Below the pieces are notes generated by a model. The model had not been told where the DNA came from, made no database searches, and saw only the letters and a program-made list of their open reading frames with translations. From Fistularia commersonii (lineage: Eukaryota; Chordata; Actinopteri; Syngnathiformes; Fistulariidae), in assembly GCA_037954325.1 (NCBI GenBank), contig JBBMNZ010000007.1, positions 16,779,001 to 16,843,000 of the forward strand: a DNA stretch of 64,000 bases, read 5' to 3'. The translations under genes and the position numbers were made by a program. Below are positions 1 through 13,600 of the stretch, one piece after another (position 1 is the first letter of the stretch; each line of letters opens with the position of its first letter).

Positions 1-520
1 TCTATGAGCTTGCAGGAGAGTATGGGATCTGATTCACTATATTGTGAAGCAAAGCAAACAAATTAATCATCACGTCATCTGTCTACTAGTTGTCTCATAT
101 ATTTTATTTTGCTATTATTCACATTCGACTAGTTCACTTTAGACCACTTGAGCTTGCCTCCTGTCTGCAGAGGGAGGTGATGCCCTAAAACATGACTGCT
201 TTAAAAGTAAAATTTTTTGCATGATATGACATATATAATGTTTATGAAACACATGCAGAATGAAACCCCTGGACGATCACAATGACACCACATAATCTGT
301 CTCTCTGTCTTCAGCCTGCCCATCTAAATGGTATCACTAATTAATATATATTTGTGTATGCGTGTGCCCTGCGGCGCATTGTCAGCTGACTGCTCAGAAT
401 ACATGAAGCATGAAACTCTGTTTCCATCAGCACTAATAATTAGGAAGCAGTCAACCATAAGTTCATCAGACCACCAATCAATCAGTCACCCTGTGGTGGG
501 ACGAAGATTTCAACCTTCAG

Positions 521-600
521 TTTCCACTGATGTAATACTAAAATCTGATAACACACTTCAATTTTCCACTGATGTAATACTAAAATCTGATAACACACTT
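521..600. repeat. 38-bp direct duplication, 42-bp period
   Basis: Positions 521-558 are repeated exactly at 563-600, with four bases between. The unit begins TTTCCACTGATGTAAT and ends ACACACTT. No other copy was seen in the window. Confidence 0.95.
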
Positions 601-1021
601 TTGGCCTTGCTTGCGAAGAACACAGAGACTTTCTGTCTATTCATCTCTCTGCAGTGAAGCATTGTTGGGAATATCGATAGCATCACAGGGTGATTAAATT
701 ATTAGACTGCTCAGTTAAAGTGCTCCCAATTGCTTCTATAATAGACACTATGTGCATTTGAACTCATTCATCAAGTGCATGTCAATGTAGCCGACGATGT
801 TCTGTGGTTGAACTAGGTACACAAAGTGCAATCGATAGCGTAACTACTGAACAGCGTGTACATGAACACATGTTTACTGGCATAGCTCACTATCACCAGT
901 ATTGACAGATGCTGATTTTTGGAAAGTTAAATGTGTTCCCCAGTCCCCTGGCCAATGTGGATGTAACAGGAAACGGGAGAGCCTTAGTGTCCTTACATGG
1001 TTGGTATATGGTTGGTCATTG

Positions 1022-1104
1022 TTAATCTGGCCATCGATTAGGTTTCTTGCAGTTTTTTTGGTCATGCCATGAACACAAAAGGTGTCTTAAGAGTTTATAT
1101 ATGG
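1022..1104. repeat. 83-bp dispersed duplication, copy 1
   Basis: This segment matches 2382-2464 over 83 bp with one difference (A against G). It is in the same orientation, 1.36 kb apart. It contains TTTTTTTGGTCATGCCATG and GAGTTTATATATGG. On the minus strand it has a TATATAAA motif and a short open frame, but no recognised protein. Confidence 0.93.
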
Positions 1105-1403
1105 GTTGGGGCTAAAGTCAGCATGTCATCATTTGGCATATGGCATTGCTGTATTTGTGGTTGTTGTTTATAGGTACATTTTGGATTAAATGAAGGTACT
1201 CGATCAGTTTATGTGTTTAACACATGTATTTGGAAATGGCAAAGTATGCATTTGTGTGTGATTTATTTGATTGGGTCTTGCAGTTAAAGCAAAAAAGCCC
1301 CAGATCAAAATGCACTGTTCTGGCAGAACAGTATTAATAAAAGGAGGAAGACTGAAATTGGAAAGACCTGTTTATAAAATGCTGCTTAAAAATAAGTTGT
1401 GTG

Positions 1404-1429
1404 CACACACACACACACACACACACACA
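1404..1429. repeat. (CA)n microsatellite
   Basis: About 13 uninterrupted CA units. Confidence 0.97.
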
Positions 1430-2381
1430 GCAAAATAATTTGTCACTTCCATTACAGGATACACACAAACTTGATATCATCTGTGACCTTTGCAGTTCAA
1501 GTGTTATTTGCGGCGGCAAGGAAAATGTAAATTTGGCACGTCGTTCCAAGAAATGTGTTGATCTATGAGTTGCTATTTCATTGTCGGCATGAAGCACAAT
1601 GTGTTTTTTTGAGGTGTTTTTACAATCACAGCAGGTATTGTGGTAACAGGAAAGACATATGGTTTCGAGTGTAGATTACAACCTTTAGGAAAGAACTTTT
1701 TCATCTAGGATTCTTTATATAAGGAAAGAGTAACAGGTGCTTCCCTCAAAAGTAATACAACAAAACAGCATGGATGCCAAGGGTACATCTTTTAAACAGT
1801 TCCAGTGAAAAGTGTGGAGGATTCTTTAATTCTATTCAATTCCAAAAACTTACCAATCCTCGGGGTAATTACAACTTGATTCTGAACAATCAAGAGTCAC
1901 AGAGATTTTTCTGTTGTTATTTCAGAATTTCAATTAAAAACAATAAACTACCTTCAATTCAGAGCATACTTTCAATGGGGAATGAGGGACTGAACAAGTG
2001 CAGGGCCACAGGCACTCACCATCACCTCTTTCATGTTGTTGTTTCCTTTGACGAACTCTACAGGACATCCAGACTTAAACTGCTGTACCAGCAGGCAGAA
2101 GGAGCAATGCCCTGACACCATGCCTTTCGTCCCAAAGCTAAGCACAGGATTTGGACTTCGCCAAGAAGAAGAGTTACATCCAGAAATGTTCTGAACTTGT
2201 GATGTGTCCAGAAAGACTATCCAGGTGGAAGATCCTATTAAATCCTCAAAAAATAAAGTACTTTTTGTTTATGACTAAGCATAGCTCTGGTGATGAGTTG
2301 ACCTAGCTGCTGCAGAGTGACCTCTTGATGTCTAGTTTTTACAGATTATACAAAATGACACACATTTGTTAATCAGCTAGA

Positions 2382-2464
2382 TTAATCTGGCCATCGGTTA
2401 GGTTTCTTGCAGTTTTTTTGGTCATGCCATGAACACAAAAGGTGTCTTAAGAGTTTATATATGG
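2382..2464. repeat. 83-bp dispersed duplication, copy 2
   Basis: Partner of 1022-1104, same orientation, one mismatch. The flanks of the two copies do not match, so this is a bounded duplication and not part of a longer local repeat. Confidence 0.93.
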
Positions 2465-3712
2465 CAAAAATACTTATCAAAGTTTCACTTGTAGTGTATC
2501 CTCAGGTTCAGGGCAAAGCTGAAAAGATGGGGTCCAAAGAGAGGGTTTGGCTCCATTATAAGTGAGGCAGAACGTCTCAAGCTCAATATGTCTTCATGTT
2601 TTCAGTCCAATAAGGCTCAGGGTACAGTTTTCTCTCCCTCTCTGATGGTTCTTCAATCACTCCGACTGAGTCTTTGTCGTTTTGAATACACACAGGTTGC
2701 TGAAGCTTTCTCTCTCTCCCTCACTCTCTCTTCCTCTCTCTCTCATTCTGACTCACCCACTATCCATCTCCCAGTGACTGCATTACTTCCTTCCTTTTTT
2801 TCTCCCACTTTCTATTTTATGCTTACTTTGTCATTTTAGCAGCATTATATCAGGAAAATATGACCAATATTTTAAAATCCAAGCAAATTGATGGTTGCCA
2901 ATCTCACACAAAATAGAGCTTAATGGCCAAATCAATACTGAACTGACACAATTTCTGTTATATCTATGACAAAGGGTATTCTGGGTGACCTAAAAAAAAA
3001 AAAATCAAAGCATAACAATGAGACACACCATTACATTTGTTGATATAAGTGGAAGTTATATATAATATAATTTCAACCAGAGTTCATGGAAGCTGACATG
3101 CAAATACAGCTTATTTCATATTGTCTGCAGTGAAAGATACACGCAGTCATTGTCATGAACTGGATGCTGGTGCTTGGATTTCACTGCTTTGTCCAAAATC
3201 AATCAATGTCAATATTAGCTGTAACTATCAAAGAGAGAGCAAAAGTAGCCGGCAGGCAGCTAAAACCTCTGCCCTGGTTTTCCAGTCATTTTCAAGTCAA
3301 GTACTTTGTGTTAATAATCCTATGATTCCTGTGATGAGAAAAATTCAAACCAAAGAGGAGAATTTTGAGGACATAGTAAAAATCTAACAAGGAGAACAAC
3401 AACTCAACATTCCCTGTAGAGAATAAAATATAGTAACTAGGACACCAGCCTCTCGTGTCACAATATTTTGATATATAACAAGTGATGACACAAATGCAAT
3501 CTTTTTCGAAGTTGTTCTAGAATCTGTTTTGACCTTTTCATACAGAAATTGATTGCAATGGATGTAAAATTTATTGTTTTTATGTCAAGGGAAAGTCTGT
3601 CTAGGAGTTACTGTAACAATAATAATGGGAAGTACAGTCAGTACACAATTCACCAGCTCATAACACATTGACTATATGAATATGTGATTTCAAGAGCAGA
3701 CAGGCACACACT

Positions 3713-3807
3713 AACACAACACAACACAACACAACACAACACAACACAACACAACACAACACAACACAACACAACACAACACAACACAACACAACACACA
3801 CACACAC
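3713..3807. repeat. (ACAAC)n pentanucleotide array
   Basis: About 17 near-perfect AACAC/ACAAC units, running into a short (CA) tail. Open frames across it on both strands are repeat artefacts. Confidence 0.97.
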
Positions 3808-5161
3808 TAACACACAGAGGAAAAAAGGAAAATCATTGTTCATTGTGTCGTGTTTCCATGGTTTCCTTTTGAATTAAGCGACTGGCATCGGAGTCAGAGC
3901 ACAAGTAGTGACCTCTGACTTGACATGAAGCCTCACTTAGCTCCAATCACTATAAATGTCCCACTTGAGCCATGGACAACCAAAGCTGAACAAAAGTCAT
4001 CTCCTGATCTAAAAACAGACTCAATTGTTTCTACTATTGTGACTGAAATCCTGCCTCGCCTTGCTTGTCATCTGTGATGTGACGTGTCACAGTTACAACA
4101 AACTTACAGGAACAGATTATCTATTTCAAGATGTTACCTGATTTCATTTGACAGAAACATGACAATTAGATTGAACCATCAATGAATCAGAAGATTATGA
4201 GGGACAATGTTGACTGTTCTGAGAAAATGTATCTCCTATCAAAAATAAGTTTAGTGCTTAGTGCAATGAACAAAACAAATGGGTGGATAATGACTCGGGG
4301 ACAGAGTCTGAGCCGCAAACAGCAATCAGTCTTTCCTTTCCCATGTGCCTATAGGTGCATTCATATGTCATTTCATACAGAGGGATGTGTTTCTTTTTAC
4401 CATGTCATAGAGTCTGGATAAGGATTTCAGGTTTTTTCTTTTCTTGGTGGGTTGATGAGAAAGAAGTTTAGAAGATTTTTGATTGGTGTTAAAATCTACG
4501 CTTTCATTCATGTTATTCAAAATAATGAGCAACAGGCTTGTTCGCTCATCATTATTATGTTTTTTTCTGGGAGGTATCACATAATTGCATTATATTTATT
4601 TGTTCACCTCTGCGCCTCATTCTTTACCCATTACCATTTGCAAAAAAGATCTTATGCATAAAAGGTAAACTTAACCTATTATGTGGTGACATTGCCAGTA
4701 TTTTCCAACAATGACAGATCAGGTTATTTAAACTTTGGCCTCAGTTGCTGCTCACTTTTCAATGCACAACCAAAAAGAGAACTGCAGTTTTCCCAAAAGC
4801 TACAGTAAGAGAGTGATGGCTAGAAACAGTAAACACATGGAAGATAAACTTTCTCTGCTGAGGGTGCTATGGTCTTATACATGGAAAGTAGCCCTCTGCC
4901 TGAAAGGGCTTTAAGACTGTGCTACAATGGTTTTGTTAGTCTATAAAAGACACATGGACCTGCTGCTTCTCTGTTCTCACAATTGGTTTAAATGTACCTG
5001 ACATTCCTATACTATTGTAATCTGTTGTAATTTTGTTTTATTATTTTTCTGTGGTTAATCAACAGTCCAAGTATAACACTAAGATTCTGCAGAAGAAAAC
5101 ACTAGCTGGGATTTCAGCTATGCATTGATGCAGAATGTCAGTTGGAAACTTCAATACAATA

Positions 5162-5459
5162 TACAGGACTGTCTCAGAAAATAAATTAGAATATTGTGAT
5201 AAAGTTCCTTATCTTCTGTGATGCAATTACAAAAACAAAAATGTCATACATTCTGGATTCATTACAAATCAACTGAAATATTGCCTTTTATTATTTTGAT
5301 ATTGATATTGCTGATTATGGCTTACATCTTAAGAAAACTCAAAAATCCGATTTTCAAAATATTAGAATGTCATGACAAAGTAATTTATGTTTTTTTAATT
5401 GCATTACAGAAGATAAAGAACTTTATCAAAATATTCTAATTTTCTGAGACAGTGCTGTA
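5162..5459 (+). mobile_element. Tc1/mariner-type MITE, copy 1
   Basis: A non-autonomous element of about 300 bp with long imperfect inverted ends. The left end starts TACAGGACTGTCTCAGAAAA and the right end reads TTTTCTGAGACAGTGCTGTA. The inverted ends continue inward through AGAATATTGTGATAAAG. The TA at both edges fits a TA target-site duplication. It carries no transposase. Confidence 0.85.
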
Positions 5460-6075
5460 TGTGCAAATCATATGCAGTGTGTCAGCTGCTTTGTCTCACT
5501 CAACAGAGAGAAAGAATTGGACATTTTGAGCCTCTCACCATTTGGATCTTTAAGTCAGAAAATGTCTAAAAGCGTGGTATGGATCTGACTGACACTGTAT
5601 GAAAGTGTGAGTCACTGGAGTTAAGGGATTCACAACAGCAGCAAAACAATAGTGTAATTTATTCTTGTTCCATTATGAACCAGTGCTGGTTTTCAACAAA
5701 AGAAAAAAAGACGGGCGGTGTGTCTGGACCTGTTCATCATGCCAGAGTGAACAGGGTGGACATCCTGTATTAGACTGACCAGAGAGGAAACGCCCGGGAA
5801 AGAACAGGCGTGTAATCTAAAAATACTGATAGAGAGGAGAAGGACTTAATATGAGGGCCTAGGGTCCCAGGGGTTTCAAATAACAATAATTGTAACTTAG
5901 TCATGAACATTTAACGTGAATTAAACTACTCTGAGGTTCTATAGCTGGATAATTTATAAAGACTAATAAGAGTCTGCAATTTTAGCTTCCAATGATGTTA
6001 TTACAGGATGGTTCAGTCTTTAAGAAACCAAAAGTAAGCATGATAAATCCAAATTCATGCAATAATCCTGATAAA

Positions 6076-6351
6076 TACAGGACTGTCTCAGAAAATTAGA
6101 ATATTGTGATAAAGTTCTTTATCTTCTGTAATGCAATTACAAAAACAAAAATGTCATACATTCTGGATTCGTTACAAAGCAACTGAAATATTGCAAGCCT
6201 TTTATTATTTGATATTGCTGATTATGGCTTACATCTTAAGAAAACTCAAAATATTAGAATGTCATGAAAAAGTAATTTTTGTTTTTTTAATTGCATTATA
6301 GAAGATAAAGAACTTTATCAAAATATTCAAATTTTCTGAGAACGTCCTGTA
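6076..6351 (+). mobile_element. Tc1/mariner-type MITE, copy 2
   Basis: Second copy of the 5162-5459 family, in the same orientation about 0.6 kb downstream, with small internal deletions. The right terminus reads TTTTCTGAGAACGTCCTGTA. Confidence 0.85.
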
Positions 6352-7211
6352 ACGATGATCAAAGCAATGGTCAAAAAATGCTAAGTGAACCTAAAAAACA
6401 GAAAAACATGTGATGATTTTGATTAATTTATCATGTTAATCAGACTCCAATGCCAGTGTCAATACTGAATTTAACACGTGAGAAACAAGCTTGTAGGATG
6501 ATTTGACAGTCGGGAAATATAGAGGTTAATAAAACAAAAAACATTTTAATGCCAAATTAAATGTAATCAAAAAAATACATTCCCTTGGGCCCTCTGCAGC
6601 AGAACAATAGGGAGCACTTTATTGAAGCCTTTACGTTTCCTTTTAAAAGCAGTGACCACTTTTTCTTACCTTGAAAACAGATTTGTGGGACACAAAGACA
6701 ATATGCTGGAAATAGTATTCTCTCATGAAAAGAATGAATGGCAATGAAATCTGAGCTCACAATTCTATTATATCACTATTCTAATAAAATTAAACATAAT
6801 GTGAGGAAAGTCTGGTGAATACATATTTTCATACTCATCACAGCACCACAAGTGTGATGTTTATGTTTCATATTTAGTGGGTCAAACTTGGTAAGTTGTT
6901 ATTTGCTCATGCTTTCATTAGGTATGGAGGATTTTAAAAGGAAAAAATGGACCTCCTATTTTTGCAATGGAAAGTTTTAAAACCGTTATTAATTCAATGT
7001 TGTCTATGGTGAAGGAACATGCATACACAGAGCTCCCTCCTTCTAGTTAGCATAAAGATTCTGAAGAATCTTAAACAATCTGGCAAACCTGGGGTATTAA
7101 TCTGTAGCACAACACAAGGTGAAGTAAACAATGTCATTTTTGACGTGACATCTATGACACCAAACAAAAGCTTAGACAACACAGATATAAATATAAAGCA
7201 GCTGAACTTAC

Positions 7212-7274
7212 ATTGATATCCAAACTGCAAAGACTGAGGGAGTCTGCATCTCTGTTGGCCTGCTTTCTCTTCTT
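7212..7274 (-). CDS. arhgef3: arhgef3 coding exon 3
   Basis: This is a 63-nt exon, phase 0 at both ends, with TTGCAG acceptor and GTAAGT donor. It encodes KKRKQANRDADSLSLCSLDI plus N, a basic cluster resembling the nuclear-localisation region of NET1 and ARHGEF3. The next exon lies left of this window. Confidence 0.86.
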
Positions 7275-7621
7275 CTGCAACATAAAGAACACACCACACA
7301 GCGTGTTAGACCCGGGGCATGTATGCATTAGCTGCTTTGATTACTGGACACCCTTCTGACTTGTCAGATTAAATAAAATAGGATTTTAATTTTGACATCA
7401 AATGAAAAGTCTCCGTACTCTGGAATGATTGTTGGTTTTTATGATGCACCCTTTTAAAACTGAGCCAAAGCCTCTTCTCTGCGCACATTTTAGCCTATGT
7501 GTTTTAAAGGCTCAAGGAGTGCAGTCAGTAGACTGCACGCACATCTGTACTGATCGTTGACTGGACAATGAATGTTTAGGGGAAACAGATATATATAAAT
7601 ACATATATATATATGTGTATG

Positions 7622-7684
<63 letters not shown>

Positions 7685-10600
7685 GTATAGTTTTTCCACA
7701 CTTTGACCATTCTACCATGCCACATCAAATATCATGTGCATGGTAGTCAGAGAGAGTAAATGTAAATACCCCACATGGGAGATCATGTCCCTGCCAGGGT
7801 AGAAGATTTGTCCACAGCAACCACAATATAATTGTGAGATATTGTATTACTCGAGCAGATAGATCAATACAAAAAGAAAATCGAAAAGATGTAGTTGGAG
7901 ACAAGCTAGAAGCTGAAAAGATTCAAAACTTTTCCATTTTAAAAATGATGTGGAAAAAAAAACAATATTTAATGAATATTTCTTGGATTCAATTATTCAA
8001 CACTGAAAACCCCCAGTATTTTTAAACAAGACTCAAGATTTCCAATTTTTGATGACTGAAAGACTGTATAACAGTCATGAAGTGGTACAGAACCACAGAA
8101 GAATATTAACCGTAGACATATTAATCGGCTCAAGAATGAACAGTTAAAAACACACATTGCTTTGCAGAAAGGTTGTCTTTCAAAACACAGATAAACATGT
8201 CATTCATATGTTCAAAAAGAACCATGATTTATGGTCCAATGGCAGCTATCCTTTGTTGGAACTCATGACATCAACATAACCAGTCCAAGAGTCCACACCC
8301 ATATAGGGAAAATGGATGGTTAAACAGCAGGGTGATTTTACTATGTGCATTGTTCTTCATTTCCTACTGCTAATTGTGAGTCAAGACTTTAAAAAAGAAT
8401 CATCAGAAAAACTGTCCCCAAACAATTGCCTCACACACAGACAATGTGTGGGAGGCACACACATGTTTCTGAGCTACCTCTTGTTAAAAAAATAATAAAT
8501 CTTTTTTTCCCTTGAAGGGAAGAAATTCAAGGACAGTTGCCACTAAAAGATTTCATCAGGACCTGGATAAATGAGAACTTCCATCGACATGTTTCTAAAC
8601 TAAGGAAATAAGATATTTTGTCTTATGATCTTTTCCTTAATTCTTTCTTCGACAAAACATATTCAAACGCCATTTGTTTAGTTATGTTATCTAAAAATGT
8701 TCAGAACTACTGCAATTCTTAACTGATGGCCAGACTTTAAAATTTAGCCTTGTTACTGCCCTCAAGCAAAGTCCTATTTTAGAGTCCACAAATAATTTTG
8801 CTTGAGGATTTACAGTAAATAACGAGTCTGAGCTGCTGCCTCTACAGTGTAATTTCCTGTTGTTCAAAAGAAAAATGAACAACATGATCATTACTTTGTC
8901 TTTTGTTTGGTATGTAGCTCCTCAGGTGCAGCTGTGCGACAATGACTCAAATAGCTTATGTGCGCTGCCATGACAACAACCTCAAGAGGAAATCACACAG
9001 ATACAAATACCTGATCAGTGGGGTCACACAGAACAAATAGGAGTGAGGTGAGGTGAAGAGGACATGAGAAGGGACATGCACATCGGCGGAGAGGCACAAA
9101 GAAGTGAGGACAGGAGAGGAAATGCGTGAACATGAGAGGTGAACAGGAGAAGAGAAGAGAAGAGAAGAGAAGAGAAGAGAAGAGAAGAGAAGAGAAGAGA
9201 AGAGAAGAGAAGAGAAGAGAAGAGAAGAGAAGAAAAGAGAAGAGAAGAGAAGAGCAACAGGAAAGAGATACATAGGTGAGGTGAGGAATTGAGAATGAGA
9301 TATGGAGTGAAGAGAGGATATAAGGAAAGACAAGAAGTCAAATTAGATGGGAGGAGAGGATGCAAGGGCACGAGGGAAGGAGAGGAGAAAAAAGGAAAAG
9401 AGGAGGAGAGGATATGAGGAGGATGTTGGTAGAGTGTAAAAATGGGAGGAAGTGGGCTGTTTGTTCAGTATTGTGCATGGGCTTTGTTGTGGGCCGGACG
9501 TTATATAACCTGGCAGGTTGGACCTTTAACTAAATGTGTCTATGGAAATTAAAATGCCTGGCCAGACGTTAAATTCAGGGCAGCCCATTTCTCTACATGA
9601 GGAAATACCGTAACCATCAGTTGCCTTGAATTAAATCATAGTTAAATGTTCATGTAAAAAGACTGAGTTGTGTGAAGCTGAAATAAGAGAGGATCGGGAT
9701 CAACATGGTTTCTGCAGTTTATCCTGAGAGAGATGTGCTCTTCTGTAAAAGACAAACAGAAAAAAAAAAAAAACAATTTTCCCAGTAGATTTCATTCAAA
9801 GGCAAAAATGAGATAAAAGAAATGTCCCGAAAGGTATGAATTATCATCTGGGATATCTGAGGCACATTTCATCCTGTTTTTGCATGGTGAAATGAAAAGA
9901 CCAATATCGTACAATATAGTTGGAGGTCCTTATACGTAGCGGCTACTATTTTGAAAAGACCTTGAAGTAAAATTAGTAATAAAGCATGTGTTTAATTAGT
10001 GTTAAAATAACTGAATGCAAAACGTTTGCACTTAGCAAGTAAAATAAAAAAAAAATCATTACTTTTTAAACTCACAGCCTTTTTACATTACATTACATTA
10101 CAGTAATTTGGCAGACACTTTTATCCAAAGCGACTCACAAGAAGTGCAATTAAGCCACTGAAGATCCAAAGTACCAATAGTTGGAAGTCAGAAGCGACCA
10201 CTCAACCAAATAGCCATCTCAGAACCATATGAGCCATATACATACATGCATTCATTTCATCCTTTTTTTTTTTTTGCGGGGGGGTTGGGGGCTAAGTAGG
10301 GTAGTGCAGTAGGGTAGCCTTGACTAAACACATCAATGGCTGAGTGAGATGATCCTGAAAAAACACAATTGTTACTGCATTCCAGTGAGGGTCTTTGTGC
10401 TGTTCCTACAGCTGCCACCAGAAAGCACCAAAGAAAATAAATTCTCATTTCAATTATGTTATTTTAATACTGCTCCTTTGATTTGATTACAGGAGACTGT
10501 TGGCCATTATCTTATAATAAAAAGATTTGGTTATATTCTCACAAAATCAGGAATAATGGAAAACGTATTTACAATCTTTGTTGTCACATCAGAGTCTGTC

Positions 10601-13600
10601 AGAAGCCTTTGGCAACAAATATTTTCCCATATACTCTATGTGCATAAAAACAAAAAAAAAAAAGACAAAGAAACCAACGCTAGTACACTGTCCAGGTTCA
10701 ATAATATATAATATAATATAATATAATATAATATAATATAATATAATATAATATAATATATATATGTGTGCTGAATTGTTTAGAAAACAAACGAAACATG
10801 GGAAAAGGAGTAGGTTCACCAGTACAGATTCCTTGTTATGATTATATTTGTGTGAGCTGTTTAGACAAAATGAGATTCCAACTCAACAGTCCGAGATATT
10901 GTTTCGCAAGTCCCAAGTAAGTTTCAAATATTTATCCGGATCTCCTACTAGCACGTCTCATTGTCACAAAAAATACCTGAAAAACTGTTGCCAAAATGTG
11001 ACAAAATTCATGAATCAGTTGATTATTTACCATGTGTGCTATTTGCAGCAACATCTCATACTTAATTTCAAGTTAAATGAAGTGTCTCTGTTGCAGTCAA
11101 AGCAGAGTCGAACCCGAGTCAATTCATCTAAGTGGAGTTCACACCAAAGATTTCAAGTAGAGGCAATTACACAGATGGATGGACTCACCCGGTAATAAAC
11201 AAAGAGACAGCAGCCCATCATCAGGATCAGATCTGCTCCCCAAACGCAACTTCAACTGTCAATTATTTCTCTTCACACAGACACATCTGAGGCTCTTCCT
11301 TTTCTTCTCCCTTTGTCCAGGTGAGTGATTTTTACCACATCAGCTCCTTGATTTTCTGTCTTTCGTTCACACACAAGCCAGCATCCCATTCTTCTTGTCT
11401 TCTCATTTGAATCACATCATTCCAGTCACATCGCTTTTTCCAATGTCATCTTTGCTCATGTCTAGTTTCTCCAAACTTTGCAAGCTGCTCTCCTCATCTA
11501 GTTTGATCCTGCCCCTGTTTTCTACCTTGTCCTCTCTTCTTCTGCTCTCATCCACCACTTCACTCAAGATCTAAACCCCCTGTCTGAGTAGATCTGCAGA
11601 CCCTCAGGAACAGGAACACTCTACATTGTGTTTGTTCGTCTACTCAGTTCCCATTGGACAAACAGGAAGTGACGGTGAACGGGAAAAACAGCCTGTCGCT
11701 ATTATTAGGGGCTAGAGGAGACACTAAGACACCGGCAACAGAGAGGGACACAAAAGAAGGACATCACTTCAAAATCATAAAAAGAAATAATAAAATTCCT
11801 TTTGCAAGTGTGGATTATCAGAAGAGTATTTTTATTTATCGTAGTGTTTCATCAAATCGACTGAAAAAGTCTTGTGTTTGTACCACTGGCCTTCAATCAA
11901 AGCTCTCATTGAAACAATACAAAATGTGGGATACTGGTTTCCAAATATGAAATTAGTTTCCTATGCAGAACAGAATTCAAAATTTATGAAATAATAATCA
12001 CAGTAAAATCCAAAGTAATCTGGCCAAAAAAGGTTAAGGATTTTGAAAACAATATGACAAGTATTAAACATTGAGTGGTATCGGGTAATAAATAATATCA
12101 CACTTATTTATATCATTGGTTAGTCAATTCGTTATAAGTGTAATGCCTCTGAGATTTTGTCAGGAAATTATGGATGTGCTCTCTCCATCTCTTTGTTTCT
12201 CTCTCTCTCGTTTCCATTTCTATCATTCTCTCTCCTCACTCCATGTTCTTTGCTCCAAAGCCCTGTCTAATTACACTCGTATTGTCACTGTTCAGTCCCT
12301 TGTTGATCATAAAAAGAGTTTTACTTTTTAAGCTACTTTACATTTTTTTTTCTCAACTTTATGACCTATTCTGATCCACAATGTTTCTTTGACAAGGGTC
12401 CCATTTTCTTAAATCAAGACTTTTTTTCAATGCATCACAAATAAGAGCTGCAAAACTTTTGGTGCCCATTGATCATAATAGAAGCTAATATAATCAAAAG
12501 ATCATCTAAATCAAATGCCCATGTCCTGCCTCTCACCAACTTACACAAAGAGAAAGAGGTCCTTTGAGAGAGTCTTACCCCACTGAAGGTCCAGCTCTCA
12601 GGAGAGAGGAGTGAGAAGGAAGAAGTCTTCTTTTGCAGCTTCGACCTGAGGGGAAGACAGAGGTGAAAGGTTACGGAAAAGTGAGAGGAAGTTGAGAGGA
12701 AATTTGAGATAGAGGTGAAACAATAAATGTGTAAACATTAACTGCAAGCACACAACGTTTACACATTTCAACACAGTTCTATTCAAATAATTAAAATATG
12801 AGCCCTGATAGTTCATTTCTAAATTATAATTGGGTGATATATTGGGGGCAAAGGTTTTAATACTGGTCAGGGCCTGACCCTAAAAATCACTGGTGAGATT
12901 TGTGACCCCTGTCATTCCAAAAAAAACACACACTTTAAAGATCAGTATTTTTAAACCTGAACTACTGATATCATCCCATGTATCATCACTTAAGTCAACA
13001 ATTACGTCAAAAAAAAAAACCTTGCTGATTATTGAGTAATTCTTACAAAATTCCAATATATTATAGGAAGTCATAAAAAGATTTCATTTTGATGCAACTC
13101 TCATTGATATCATGATGTTGCAAGAAAAATAATTTAATTTGCGAAGAGGGGATATGGTTCTGAAAAATATTGAAGACAATTTACCAAAACAGATACTAAA
13201 TTACTAAAGATTTTTGTCAAAAAAATAAGATAAAAATCAAAAAATGAAAGCTCCCCCTGGATGATAAGCAAAAAATATATGTTGTCTTGCCAAGTCACAA
13301 TTAATTTCTTCTTTAATATCTTCTGCAAAAGATTGAATGTTGATGCCAAAAAATCTGATATAAAAATCCAATTTTAAGTATTTATAAAAATAGAATTTTA
13401 TGAGGTGACAGTCACAAATCTACTGAGCAAGATAAAACCCATGTGTTGAGATAAGATTAGAATATAAATGTTTATGTCTTAGTATCTAATCTTGGAAAAC
13501 TTTGACATCATGATCTTTCTCTTAGCTGTACACCATGTCCCATGATGACGCTCCAAGGAGGCGTGGAGGGGGGTCAACATTGTTGACGTTGATGCCAATT

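Larger units (their letters stand above)
1..7211 (-). other. arhgef3: arhgef3 intron after exon 3 (continues off the left edge)
   Basis: No coding exon is recognised. Contents: a 38-bp duplication near 521-600, an 83-bp duplicated segment at 1022-1104 and 2382-2464, a (CA)n at 1404-1429, a CT-rich stretch about 2700-2760, a pentanucleotide array at 3713-3807, and two MITEs at 5162-5459 and 6076-6351. I searched this interval for the next exon (EPSNKRVKPL-like) and did not find it. Confidence 0.6.
7275..12578 (-). other. arhgef3: arhgef3 intron between exons 2 and 3
   Basis: No further exon recognised. Holds the (TA)/(CA) tract at 7582-7679, a Penelope-like or other dispersed repeat piece at 8500-8600, the (GAAGA)n array at 9146-9254, a dispersed teleost repeat at 10083-10260 and the (TATAA)n array at 10702-10766. 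The rest is unique-looking AT-rich sequence. Confidence 0.6.

Noticed and set aside
3658..3872. Open frames on both strands with CCVVL and HNTTQ repeats
   Set aside because: Artefacts of the pentanucleotide array.
8956..9371. Ser/Leu/Phe-rich open frames of 115-125 codons
   Set aside because: Translation of the polypurine/polypyrimidine (GAAGA)n array.
11188..11250. Minus-strand mini-exon candidate reading MMGCCLFVYYR before a GTGAGT donor
   Set aside because: Its phase does not fit the known arhgef3 exons: joining it to exon 2 gives an early stop, and it lies downstream of exon 2. No family support.
12598..12816. Minus-strand 72-codon open frame ending VEAAKEDFFLLTPLS
   Set aside because: It overlaps the real arhgef3 exon 2 in the wrong phase and reads through the intron.
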